Positions 1-8,318 of a stretch of 64,000 nt of DNA are shown here, one piece after another. Below the pieces are notes generated by a model. It made no database searches. It was not told where the DNA came from and was given only the letters and a program-made list of their open reading frames with translations. The stretch comes from Burkholderia sp. Bp9142 (GTDB lineage: Bacteria; Pseudomonadota; Gammaproteobacteria; Burkholderiales; Burkholderiaceae): contig NZ_QTPP01000001.1 in NCBI RefSeq assembly GCF_003853415.1, positions 124,001 through 188,000 of the forward strand, written 5' to 3'. Every line of letters starts with the position of its first letter. Within the stretch, counting starts at the first letter, position 1. The position numbers were made by a program, and so were the translations under genes.

Positions 1-1758
1 ACCCAATTGTATTACGGGTCGGATAACCCCACTCTCCATCAGGGCTTCGACGCACGCCGAACCCGCACCGCCCATCATGCAGCCTTCCTCGACCGTGACG
101 AGGTAGTCGTGCGTCTCGGCGAGCTCACGCACGAGCGCCGCATCGACCGGCTTCACGAAGCGCATGTTCGCGACCGTGGCGTCGAGTTCCTCCGCCGCCA
201 CGAGCGACGGCGCGACCATCGTGCCGAACGCGAGGATCGCGACGCGCTTGCCTTCCGGCTGCGACGTACGGCGGCGCACTTCGCCCTTGCCAAGCGGGAT
301 CTCGGTGAATTCCTTCACCGTCGCCACGCCCGTGCCCGCGCCGCGCGGGTAACGCACCGCGGTCGGGTTCGGCTGCTGAAGCGCCGTGTGCAGCATCTGG
401 CGGCACTCGTTCTCGTCGGACGCGGCCATGATCGTCATGTTCGGGATGCAGCGCATGAACGCGAGATCGTACGCGCCCGCGTGCGTCGCGCCGTCGGCGC
501 CGACGAGGCCCGCGCGGTCGATCGCGAACACGACCGGCAGGTTCTGCAGCGCGACGTCGTGGATCAGCTGGTCGTATGCACGCTGCAGGAACGTCGAATA
601 GATCGCGACGACGGGCTTCAGCCCTTCGGTCGCAAGGCCGCCCGCGAACGTCACCGCGTGCTGCTCGGCGATGCCGACATCGTAGTAGCGATCCTTGAAG
701 CGCTTCTCGAACTCGACCATGCCCGAGCCTTCGCGCATCGCGGGCGTGATGCCGACGACGCGCGTATCGCGCTCGGCTTCATCGCACAGCCATTCGCCGA
801 ACACCTGCGTGTACGTCTTCTTCGCGGGCGTGGCCGACGGCTTGATGCCTTCTGCCGGGTTGAACTTGCCGGGGCCGTGATAGAGCACGGGATCGGCTTC
901 GGCGAGCTTGTAGCCCTGGCCTTTCTTCGTCACCACGTGCAGGAATTGCGGACCGCGCAGTTCGCGGATGTTCTGCAGCGTCGGGATCAGCGAATCGAGA
1001 TCGTGACCGTCGATCGGGCCGATGTAGTTGAAGCCGAACTCCTCGAACAGCGTGGCCGGCACGACCATGCCCTTCGCGTGCTCCTCGAGCTTGCGCGCGA
1101 GTTCGAGCACCGGCGGCGCCACGCTCAGCACACGCTCGACGCCCGCACGCGCGGCCGCATAGAAGCGGCCCGACATCAGGCGGGCGAGATGGCGGTTCAG
1201 CGCGCCGACCGGCGGCGAAATCGACATGTCGTTGTCGTTGAGGATCACGAGCAGCTTCGCATCCTCCGACACGCCTGCATTGTTCATCGCCTCGAACGCC
1301 ATGCCGGCCGTCATCGCGCCGTCGCCGATCACCGCGATCGAGAAGCGGTCGTCGCCGTTCAGCTGGCTGCCGATCGCCATGCCGAGCGCCGCCGAGATCG
1401 ACGTGCTCGAGTGCGCGGTGCCGAACGTGTCGTATTGGGACTCGCTGCGGCGCGGGAAACCCGAGATGCCGTCGTACTGGCGCAGCGAATGCATCTGGTC
1501 GCGGCGGCCCGTCAGGATCTTGTGCGGGTAGGTCTGGTGACCCACGTCCCAGACGATCCGGTCGTTCGGCGTGTTGAACACGTAGTGCAACGCGATCGTC
1601 AGCTCGACCGTCCCGAGGTTGGACGACAGATGGCCGCCCGTCTTCGACACGCTGTCGAGCACGAACGCGCGCAGTTCATCCGCGAGCGGGTGGAGTTGGC
1701 GACGATCGAGGCGGCGCAGATCCGCCGGGTCGTCGATGGTTTTCAGCAAGTCGTACAT
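1..1758 (-). CDS. dxs: 1-deoxy-D-xylulose-5-phosphate synthase (3' end outside window)
   Basis: Thiamine-diphosphate enzyme that condenses pyruvate with glyceraldehyde 3-phosphate, the first step of the MEP isoprenoid pathway. The minus-strand frame is open from the ATG at 1756-1758 to the window edge, giving 586 codons. The N-terminus reads [17 protein letters not shown] and is followed by the DXS motif [16 protein letters not shown]; the last visible residues ([15 protein letters not shown]) lie near the usual C-terminus. Family members are about 620-640 residues, so roughly 45-50 residues are missing beyond base 1. It lies 80 bp downstream of ispA in the same direction, so both ends of isoprenoid precursor synthesis are probably co-transcribed. 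Confidence 0.96.
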   Translation of the reverse strand, partial: MYDLLKTIDDPADLRRLDRRQLHPLADELRAFVLDSVSKTGGHLSSNLGTVELTIALHYVFNTPNDRIVWDVGHQTYPHKILTGRRDQMHSLRQYDGISGFPRRSESQYDTFGTAHSSTSISAALGMAIGSQLNGDDRFSIAVIGDGAMTAGMAFEAMNNAGVSEDAKLLVILNDNDMSISPPVGALNRHLARLMSGRFYAAARAGVERVLSVAPPVLELARKLEEHAKGMVVPATLFEEFGFNYIGPIDGHDLDSLIPTLQNIRELRGPQFLHVVTKKGQGYKLAEADPVLYHGPGKFNPAEGIKPSATPAKKTYTQVFGEWLCDEAERDTRVVGITPAMREGSGMVEFEKRFKDRYYDVGIAEQHAVTFAGGLATEGLKPVVAIYSTFLQRAYDQLIHDVALQNLPVVFAIDRAGLVGADGATHAGAYDLAFMRCIPNMTIMAASDENECRQMLHTALQQPNPTAVRYPRGAGTGVATVKEFTEIPLGKGEVRRRTSQPEGKRVAILAFGTMVAPSLVAAEELDATVANMRFVKPVDAALVRELAETHDYLVTVEEGCMMGGAGSACVEALMESGVIRPVIQLG

Positions 1759-1838
1759 CGTCGTTCCATTGTAGGAAATCAAACGCGCCCGCATTCTATT
1801 GCACGCACCGTAGCGTGTGCGCAGCGGCGGGCTTCGCG

Positions 1839-2723
1839 TCAGCTGACCCGGTTCACCACCAGGTCGGCAAGTTCGGCGAGACGCTGTGCGCGTGCGCCGA
1901 ACGGTTTCAGCGCATCATGCGCTTCGGCGCGCAACTGCGCCGCGAGCTCGCGCGATGCATCGAGGCCGAGGATCGATACGTAGGTCGGCTTGTCGTTCGC
2001 CGCATCCTTGCCGGCCGTCTTGCCGAGCGTCGCCGAATCGGTCGTGACGTCGAGGATGTCGTCGACGACCTGGAAGGCCAGACCCACGGCCCCCGCGTAG
2101 ACGTCGAGCGCGGCCAACGCTTCCGCCGACGGCGTGTCGCCGGCCAGCGCGCCCATCCGCACGGCCGCGCGCAACAGCGCGCCCGTCTTCATCCGGTGCA
2201 TCGTCTCGAGCTGCTCGCGCGTCAGCTTGAGGCCGACGCTCGCCAGGTCGATCGCCTGCCCGCCGGCCATGCCGATCGAGCCGCTCGCCAGCGCCAGCTC
2301 GCGCACGAGCGCGGCCTGCTGCACCGGCGACAGCGCCGCGGCATCGGTCAGCGCGACGAAGGCCTGCGACTGCAGCGCGTCGCCGACCAGCAGCGCCGTC
2401 GGCTCGTCGTACTGCACGTGCACGGTCGGCTTGCCGCGTCGCAGCGCGTCGTCGTCCATGCACGGCATGTCGTCATGCACGAGCGAGTAGACGTGGATCA
2501 TCTCCAGCGCCGCCGCCGCCGCGTTGCGCGCCGCTTCGGTCGCGCCGGTCAGTTCGCCTGCTGCATGGCACAGCAGCGGGCGAACGCGTTTGCCGCCGCC
2601 GAGGACCGCGTAGCGCATCGCTTCGTGGAGTTGCGTGGGCACCACGTTTTCAGCCGGCAAATAGCGGCCGAGTGCGTCCTCGACGCGGTCGAGCACGGAC
2701 CGCATCCATTGTTCGAATGTCAT
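1839..2723 (-). CDS. ispA: farnesyl diphosphate synthase (polyprenyl synthetase)
   Basis: Builds farnesyl diphosphate from IPP and DMAPP in the cytoplasm. The 294-residue protein starts [15 protein letters not shown]. It has the first aspartate-rich motif DDMPCMDDD and the second DDILD that bind Mg-diphosphate, plus the GGGKRVRP substrate-binding segment. An upstream in-frame extension exists but is a shadow of xseB; the ATG at 2721-2723 overlaps the xseB stop (ATGA), which fixes the start by translational coupling. The order xseB-ispA-dxs is common in proteobacteria. Confidence 0.95.
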   Translation of the reverse strand: MTFEQWMRSVLDRVEDALGRYLPAENVVPTQLHEAMRYAVLGGGKRVRPLLCHAAGELTGATEAARNAAAAALEMIHVYSLVHDDMPCMDDDALRRGKPTVHVQYDEPTALLVGDALQSQAFVALTDAAALSPVQQAALVRELALASGSIGMAGGQAIDLASVGLKLTREQLETMHRMKTGALLRAAVRMGALAGDTPSAEALAALDVYAGAVGLAFQVVDDILDVTTDSATLGKTAGKDAANDKPTYVSILGLDASRELAAQLRAEAHDALKPFGARAQRLAELADLVVNRVS

Positions 2724-3013
2724 AGATCGTCGTCTTCGCCGTCCGTGGCGGCCGTTCCGGACGAAAGCGGCTTCAGCGTCGCGCCGTCGAGCACGCGAAC
2801 CTGCTGTTCCACTTTCTCGAGCTGCTGTTGGCAAAACGCAACGAGGGTCGCCCCGCGGCGATACGCAGCGAGCGAATCCTCGAGGCTCAACGCGCCGCCT
2901 TCCATCCGGGCAACCAGCGTCTCGAGTTCCGCGAGCGCCGTTTCGTAATTGTCCGGCAACGGTTCGGTGCCATTGCCGGGCGGGGTGGCGCCTGGGGATG
3001 CGGTTTTCGCCAT
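2720..3013 (-). CDS. xseB: exodeoxyribonuclease VII small subunit
   Basis: Small subunit of exonuclease VII, which degrades single-stranded DNA to oligonucleotides together with XseA (not in this window). The 97-residue protein carries the family signature: NYETALAELETLVARMEGG, then LEDSLAAYRRGATLVAFCQ. The ATG at 3011-3013 is preferred; a TTG five codons upstream is possible. It is first in the xseB-ispA-dxs operon, with a 4-nt overlap onto ispA. The C-terminus is acidic (GEDDDL). Confidence 0.93.
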   Translation of the reverse strand: MAKTASPGATPPGNGTEPLPDNYETALAELETLVARMEGGALSLEDSLAAYRRGATLVAFCQQQLEKVEQQVRVLDGATLKPLSSGTAATDGEDDDL

Positions 3014-3284
3014 GGACGAGGGTGTCAAATTTCAAAACAAGTCGGACATTCTACGGCAAAAGAGAATTCTCCGATCTGCCGACTTGGGCACCCGGGCACG
3101 CACTCGGGCCCCTTCTTCGACACACATTGTGCGCCACCCGATCGCCGCCCGACAAAAAATTGACACAAATCAGGCACTTAATCCTAGCCTTGCGGGGCGA
3201 ACCGGGTATAATTCCGCGTTTCCCTAAATCGATTTTTCGATGGTTGGGTTGTTCACTGCTTTCACGCTAACACCGGGAGTGGGA

Positions 3285-4391
3285 ATGTCCAATCTGAGCG
3301 ATGCGCTTCAGTTGAAGTCGGCTCACAGCCAGCTTCCAGTCACTGCATATTTCGATGAGGCGCTACTCGAGCGCGAGATCGAAACCCTCTTCAAGAAAGG
3401 ACCTCGCTACATCGGGCACGAGTTGATGGTGCCCGAGGCGGGAGACTATTTCGCGCTGCCGTCCGAGCAGGAAGGCCGCGTGCTGGTCCGCAACCCGGCG
3501 AACGAGATCGAACTGCTGTCGAACGTGTGCCGCCACCGGCAGGCGATCATGCTCAACGGGCGCGGGCATGCGCAGAACATCGTGTGCCCGCTGCACCGCT
3601 GGACGTACGACCTGGAAGGCCAGCTGCTCGGCGCGCCGCACTTCCCCGACAAGCCGTGCCTGAACCTCGGCAAGAGCCCGCTGCAGCACTGGCAGGGGCT
3701 GCTGTTCGAGGCCGAAGGCCGCAACGTCGCGCGCGATCTCGCGAACCTCGGCACGAAGCATCACTTCGACTTCTCCGAGTACCAGTTCGATCACGTCGAA
3801 GTGCACGAGTGCGATTACAACTGGAAGACGTTCATCGAGGTCTACCTCGAGGATTACCACGTCGTCCCGTTCCACCCGGGCCTCGGCAGCTTCGTGTCGT
3901 GCGACGATCTCAAGTGGGAGTTCGGCGACTGGTACAGCGTGCAGACGGTCGGCGTGCACAACGCCCTCGCGAAACCGGGCAGCGCGACCTACCAGAAGTG
4001 GCACGAGCAGGTGCTCAAGTTCCGCAACGGCGTGCCGCCGGAGTTCGGCGCGATCTGGATGGTCTACTACCCGGGCCTGATGATCGAGTGGTATCCGCAC
4101 GTGCTCGTCGTGTCGTGGCTGATTCCGCGCGGCCCGCAGAAAACGACCAACATCGTCGAGTTCTATTACCCCGAGGAAATCGCCCTGTTCGAGCGCGAGT
4201 TCGTCGAGGCCGAGCGCGCCGCCTATATGGAGACGGCCGTCGAGGATGACGAAATCGCGATGCGGATGGACGCCGGCCGCCGTGCACTGATGGCGCGCGG
4301 CGAATCGCAGGTCGGCCCGTACCAGAGCCCGATGGAAGACGGCATGCAGCACTTCCACGAGTTCCTGCGCCGCCACCTCGGCGATCTCTGA
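3285..4391 (+). CDS. Rieske non-heme iron oxygenase, alpha subunit type
   Basis: Ring-hydroxylating oxygenase family; the 368-residue protein joins a Rieske [2Fe-2S] domain to a mononuclear iron domain. The Rieske ligands are visible as C82-R-H84 and C101-P-L-H104. The iron site fits D190/H192/H197 in EDYHVVPFHPG. The start at 3285 is preferred over an upstream ATG at 3240 because a GGGAGTGGG Shine-Dalgarno-like run precedes it and the protein family begins near here. No beta subunit, ferredoxin or reductase gene is adjacent, so partners and substrate cannot be read from context. It is divergent from xseB and followed by a clear terminator. Confidence 0.9.
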   Translation: MSNLSDALQLKSAHSQLPVTAYFDEALLEREIETLFKKGPRYIGHELMVPEAGDYFALPSEQEGRVLVRNPANEIELLSNVCRHRQAIMLNGRGHAQNIVCPLHRWTYDLEGQLLGAPHFPDKPCLNLGKSPLQHWQGLLFEAEGRNVARDLANLGTKHHFDFSEYQFDHVEVHECDYNWKTFIEVYLEDYHVVPFHPGLGSFVSCDDLKWEFGDWYSVQTVGVHNALAKPGSATYQKWHEQVLKFRNGVPPEFGAIWMVYYPGLMIEWYPHVLVVSWLIPRGPQKTTNIVEFYYPEEIALFEREFVEAERAAYMETAVEDDEIAMRMDAGRRALMARGESQVGPYQSPMEDGMQHFHEFLRRHLGDL

Positions 4392-4432
4392 CCCTGCGCG
4401 GCGCTCGGGCGCCGCACGGCATTCGGCATATG

Positions 4433-4461
4433 AAAAGACGGGTTTCGGCCCGTCTTTTTTT
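4433..4461 (+). terminator. Rho-independent terminator of the Rieske oxygenase gene
   Basis: Ten-base-pair stem AAAAGACGGG / CCCGTCTTTT with a TTTCGG loop, continuing into a T-run. It lies 41 bp after the oxygenase stop and before the sulfurtransferase gene. Confidence 0.93.
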
Positions 4462-4506
4462 GTTTAGACTTGGAGTATCAGGCCGTTTGCACTCCAGGGA
4501 GCCGTC

Positions 4507-5376
4507 ATGCCACATACCCACTACACCACGCTCATCTCCGCAGCCAATCTCGCCGAGCGCCTGGCCGCGGCGCCGGGCAGCGTTGCCGTATTCGACTGCC
4601 GCTTCGATCTCGTCGATCCGGCCGCAGGCCAGGCCGCCTATGCGGCCGGGCACATCCCGGGCGCGCAGTACCTTCATCTCGATCGCGACCTGTCCGGCCG
4701 CAAGACCGGCACCAACGGCCGTCATCCGCTGCCGACCCGCGACGCGCTCGCGACGCTGATCGCCAGCCGCGGCGTCAAGCAGGGCCAGCAGGTCGTGGCC
4801 TATGACGCACATGGCGGCGCCTATGCGGCGCGCCTGTGGTGGCTGCTGCGCTGGCTCGGGCACGATTCCGTCGCGGTGCTCGACGGCGGCCTGCAGGCAT
4901 GGGAAGCGGCCGGCCAGCCGCTGGCCACCGACGTGCCGCACCCTGCCGCCGGCGACTTCCGTGCGGCAGCCCCGCTCGAATCGACGGTCGACGCGGCGGC
5001 CGTGCTCGCGAACGTGACGTCGGCCAAGCGCGTCGTGATCGACGCGCGCGCGCCGGATCGCTACCGCGGCGAAAACGAAACGATCGATCGTGTCGGCGGC
5101 CACATTCCCGGCGCACGCAACCGGTTCTTCAAGGACAACCTGGCCGCCGACGGCCGCTTCAAGACGGGCCACGAGCTGCGCGAAACGTTCAGCACGCTGC
5201 TGGCCGGCACCGAGCCGAACAGCGTGATCCTGCAATGCGGATCCGGCGTGACCGCATGCCACAATGCGCTCGCACTCGAGATCGCGGGGCTGCATGGCGC
5301 GTCGCTGTATCCGGGCTCATGGAGCGAATGGAGCGCCGATCCGTCGCGGCCGATCGCGACCGGCCCGACGCCGTAA
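4507..5376 (+). CDS. sseA: sulfurtransferase with two rhodanese domains (SseA-like)
   Basis: Tandem-rhodanese protein of the thiosulfate/3-mercaptopyruvate sulfurtransferase family, 289 residues. The N-terminal inactive rhodanese domain contains FDCRFDLVDP and AGHIPGAQYLHLD. The C-terminal domain carries the active-site loop CGSGVTA with catalytic Cys at about residue 244. The CGSGVTA loop is the type seen in mercaptopyruvate sulfurtransferases. The start ATG directly follows a GGGAGCC ribosome-binding region. It stands alone between two terminator hairpins. Sulfur donor preference cannot be decided from sequence alone. Confidence 0.9.
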   Translation: MPHTHYTTLISAANLAERLAAAPGSVAVFDCRFDLVDPAAGQAAYAAGHIPGAQYLHLDRDLSGRKTGTNGRHPLPTRDALATLIASRGVKQGQQVVAYDAHGGAYAARLWWLLRWLGHDSVAVLDGGLQAWEAAGQPLATDVPHPAAGDFRAAAPLESTVDAAAVLANVTSAKRVVIDARAPDRYRGENETIDRVGGHIPGARNRFFKDNLAADGRFKTGHELRETFSTLLAGTEPNSVILQCGSGVTACHNALALEIAGLHGASLYPGSWSEWSADPSRPIATGPTP

Positions 5377-5396
5377 GCACCGGCACGGCGCCAGGA

Positions 5397-5424
5397 CGAA
5401 GCGGCGGCATTTGCCGCCGCTTCG
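5397..5424. terminator. hairpin between convergent genes
   Basis: Perfect 12-bp stem CGAAGCGGCGGC / GCCGCCGCTTCG with a four-base loop, between the convergent ends of the sulfurtransferase and the dienelactone hydrolase-like gene. The T-run is short on both sides, so this is a probable rather than certain bidirectional terminator. Confidence 0.7.
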
Positions 5425-5428
5425 GCGT

Positions 5429-6304
5429 TTACATCACGCCGTACTTGTGGAACCACTCGATCGCGCGCTTCCAGCCGTCCTCGGCATCGCCCTTCACGTA
5501 ACTCGGCCGGTAATCGGCGAAGAACGCGTGACCCGCATCCGGGTACACGACGATCTCCGACTGGCGCGCGAGCGTCGAATCGCTCGCCTGGATCGCCTTG
5601 CGCATGTCCGCGAGCGCCGCCTGCGTGATGTTCGTGTCCTTCTCGCCATAAAGGCCGAGCACCGGGACCTTCAGCGATGACGCATGATCGACCGGATTGA
5701 ACGGTGTCATCTCGTCGGTCTTGCCCTCGACGAATCCGTACCACGCGACAGCCGCAAGCACGTGCGGATTGTGCTCCGCATACAGCCAGGCCTGCCGGCC
5801 GCCCCAGCAGAACCCCGTCACGCCGAGACGCGACGGATCGCCGCCGTTCTTGCCGGCCCACGCGACGGCCGCGTCGAGATCCTCGGTGACCTGGCGGTCG
5901 GGCACCTTGCTGACGATGTGCTCGTCAAGCTCCTTGATCGTCGAATACTTCGACGCATTGCCCTGCCGCGCGAACAGGTCGGGGGCGATCGCCAGATAGC
6001 CGAGCTTCGCGAAGCGGCGGCAGACATCGGCGATATGCGCATGCACGCCGAAGGTCTCGTGGATCACGATGACGACCGGCAGGTTCGTCTTGTTAGCCGG
6101 CTGCGCGCGATACGCGGGGATGCTCGCGTCGCCCGAGCGGATCTCGATGGTATCGACGTCCAGCCCGGCGCTGTCGGTCGTGACCGTCTGCGCCGACACG
6201 GGCAGCACGGCCGCCGCGAAGGTGCCGCCCAGCGCGGCCTGCATGAACTTGCGGCGCGAGAACGGAACGTGGGGAACCAGGCTGTCGATTTCGGGTTTCA
6301 ACAT
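5429..6304 (-). CDS. dienelactone hydrolase family protein, Tat-exported
   Basis: Alpha/beta hydrolase of the dienelactone hydrolase (carboxymethylenebutenolidase) family, 291 residues. The N-terminus has a twin-arginine signal (SRRKFMQAALGG) ending near PVSAQ, so the protein is predicted to be folded before export to the periplasm. The nucleophile elbow GFCWGG contains the family's cysteine nucleophile; DAGHAF holds the catalytic His. The start at 6302-6304 is preferred over a much longer upstream frame because GAGGAG lies just upstream and the Tat signal then sits at the N-terminus. Substrate unknown. Confidence 0.87.
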   Translation of the reverse strand: MLKPEIDSLVPHVPFSRRKFMQAALGGTFAAAVLPVSAQTVTTDSAGLDVDTIEIRSGDASIPAYRAQPANKTNLPVVIVIHETFGVHAHIADVCRRFAKLGYLAIAPDLFARQGNASKYSTIKELDEHIVSKVPDRQVTEDLDAAVAWAGKNGGDPSRLGVTGFCWGGRQAWLYAEHNPHVLAAVAWYGFVEGKTDEMTPFNPVDHASSLKVPVLGLYGEKDTNITQAALADMRKAIQASDSTLARQSEIVVYPDAGHAFFADYRPSYVKGDAEDGWKRAIEWFHKYGVM

Positions 6305-6703
6305 GAATGCACTCCTCGATTGGGCGCCGCCGTCATGGCCACGGATTCGACCTGACGGCGCGGATGTCGCGGCGGTTGACACCACGCCGCAAGCGGAAAC
6401 CCGGACAAGATGCCCAATAATCCGTTGTCGCGTCAACTGTCGGATGTGTAAGACTCGGTTACGACGGTGTAATCCGGCGGCATCGATCGTGGTGTCGATG
6501 GCCGTCGACCGGCCCTCCAGTCCATGTGCGGCATGCACGCAGCGAGTGTCGCCGCGCGATCGGACGCTTTCGGATTGAAACGAAAAGACGTGCGGCGCAC
6601 GGGTCTGGCACGCGCCTGCGCGGTCATCCGGCGCCCGAAAAGACAACGGGCAGGAAACGCGCTCGCTGCGCATCCCCTGCCCGCCTGGTGCACGAACGCC
6701 CGC
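6305..6703. other. intergenic region between two minus-strand genes
   Basis: About 400 bp with no supportable gene. The part next to 6304 should hold the promoter of the Tat-exported hydrolase. Near 6637-6682 a GGGCAGG / CCTGCCC inverted repeat is followed, on the minus strand, by a T-rich stretch; this is a plausible terminator for the downstream end of the NADH dehydrogenase gene. Confidence 0.5.
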
Positions 6704-8038
6704 TCAGTGCAGCTTGACGCGCGGCAGCGTCGTGCGGCGCAGCCAGTGCGCGACCGTATCGAGCATCATGCGCGGATAGCCGTGCAGCGCCGCGATATGC
6801 AGCCGGTACAGCGACATGTACATGAACCGTGCGAACAGCCCCTCGATCAGCATGTTGCCGCCGATCAGCCCGCCCATCAGGTTGCCGACCGCACTGAAGT
6901 GACCGAGCGACACGAGCGAACCGAAATCGCGATACGTGAACTCGGGCAGCGCACGCCCGTCGAGCCGGCATCCGATCGCCTTCAGCAGGAAGCTCGCCTG
7001 CTGGTGCGCGGCCTGCGCGCGCGGCGGCACGTTGCGTTCGTTGCCGGGCCATGCGCATGCCGCGCAGTCGCCGAGCGCGAAGACGTTGTCGTCGGTGAAG
7101 GTCTGCAGCGTGCGGCGCACGTCGAGCTGGCCGAGCTTGTTGACCTGCAGGCCGTCGAGATGCGACAGCACGGACGGCGCCTTGATGCCGGCCGCCCAGA
7201 CCGTGAGATCCGCACGCACCGCCTTGCCGCTCGCGGTGTGCACGACACCCGGCGCGACCTCGGTCACGCGCTCGGCAAGCATCAATCGCACGCCGAGCTT
7301 TTCGAGCAGCTCGGCCGTTGCGGTCGACACGCGCTCCTGCAGCGCCGGGAGAATCCGCGGCCCCGATTCGATCAGCACGATGCCGACGTCGTGTCGCGGG
7401 TCGAGCTTGTGCAGCCCGTACACGGACAGCACCTGCGCGGTATTGCGCAGCTCGGCGGACAACTCGACGCCCGTTGCCCCGCCGCCGACGATCACGACCT
7501 GGATGCGCGGCTCGGCCGCCGCGCCCGGCGCGGGTTGCGCTGGCGCCTGATGCTCGGCGCGCATGCACGCGGCGATCAAGCGCTTGCGGAAGCGCTCGGC
7601 CTCGCCGACCGTATCGAGCGCTATCGCATTTTCGGCGGCGCCTTGCACGCCGAAGAAGTGCGTCGTGCTGCCGATCGCGATCACCAGCGTGTCGTATTCC
7701 AGGTCGCGCGCGGGCAGCAGTTCCGCGCCGTCGCTGTCGTTGACGGGCGACAGCGTGATGCGCTTCGCGGCGCGATCGAGCGTGGTCAGTTCGCCCTGCT
7801 GAAACTCGAAACCATGCCAGCGCGCCTGCGCTGCATATTCGAGTTCCTGCGTGAACGGGTCCATGCTGCCGGCCGCGACCTCGTGCAGCAATGGCTTCCA
7901 GATGTGAGTCGGATTGCGGTCGACGAGCGTGACGAGCGCACGCGCGGGACGATTGCCGCGCGCGCCGTAACGGTCGCCGAGCCGCGTCGCCAGTTCCAGG
8001 CCGCCCGCGCCTCCACCTACGATGATGATCCGATGCAT
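6704..8038 (-). CDS. ndh: type II NADH dehydrogenase (NDH-2), FAD-dependent
   Basis: Single-subunit, non-proton-pumping NADH:quinone oxidoreductase acting on the inner face of the membrane. The 444-residue protein has the N-terminal FAD fold IIIVGGGAGGLELATRLG, the NAD fold VVIVGGGATGVELSAELR, and the second FAD motif FTDDNVFALGDCAAC. The C-terminal part is amphipathic and hydrophobic (AVGNLMGGLIGGNMLIEGL), as expected for membrane attachment. It is monocistronic, downstream of polA with a 280-bp gap. Confidence 0.9.
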   Translation of the reverse strand: MHRIIIVGGGAGGLELATRLGDRYGARGNRPARALVTLVDRNPTHIWKPLLHEVAAGSMDPFTQELEYAAQARWHGFEFQQGELTTLDRAAKRITLSPVNDSDGAELLPARDLEYDTLVIAIGSTTHFFGVQGAAENAIALDTVGEAERFRKRLIAACMRAEHQAPAQPAPGAAAEPRIQVVIVGGGATGVELSAELRNTAQVLSVYGLHKLDPRHDVGIVLIESGPRILPALQERVSTATAELLEKLGVRLMLAERVTEVAPGVVHTASGKAVRADLTVWAAGIKAPSVLSHLDGLQVNKLGQLDVRRTLQTFTDDNVFALGDCAACAWPGNERNVPPRAQAAHQQASFLLKAIGCRLDGRALPEFTYRDFGSLVSLGHFSAVGNLMGGLIGGNMLIEGLFARFMYMSLYRLHIAALHGYPRMMLDTVAHWLRRTTLPRVKLH

Positions 8039-8318
8039 CCGATTCCCCCTTTGCGATTCGAAACTGCTGCCGCCGGACGATGCGGGTGCGATGTGGTCGC
8101 GCCGTCCGTTGGATTAACCGGTTCGGACATCGTCGATGTGCAGTTCGAAACACTTCGATGCGTCCGATCCCGGAATGCGGGGCGCGCCGCCCCCGCGACA
8201 ATCGCCCGACTGACCTGCATTGTCCGGGAGCTTGCGCGTTGACGACAAGCAAACCATCTCGATATTCAGCATCCCTGCAACAATATGCCGCGGGAAGCGG
8301 GAATCGCGCGGGGGTGCG

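Noticed and set aside
7-1983. 658-codon plus-strand frame opposite dxs
   Set aside because: Antisense shadow: His/Arg-rich translation without features, while the minus strand encodes a clear DXS.
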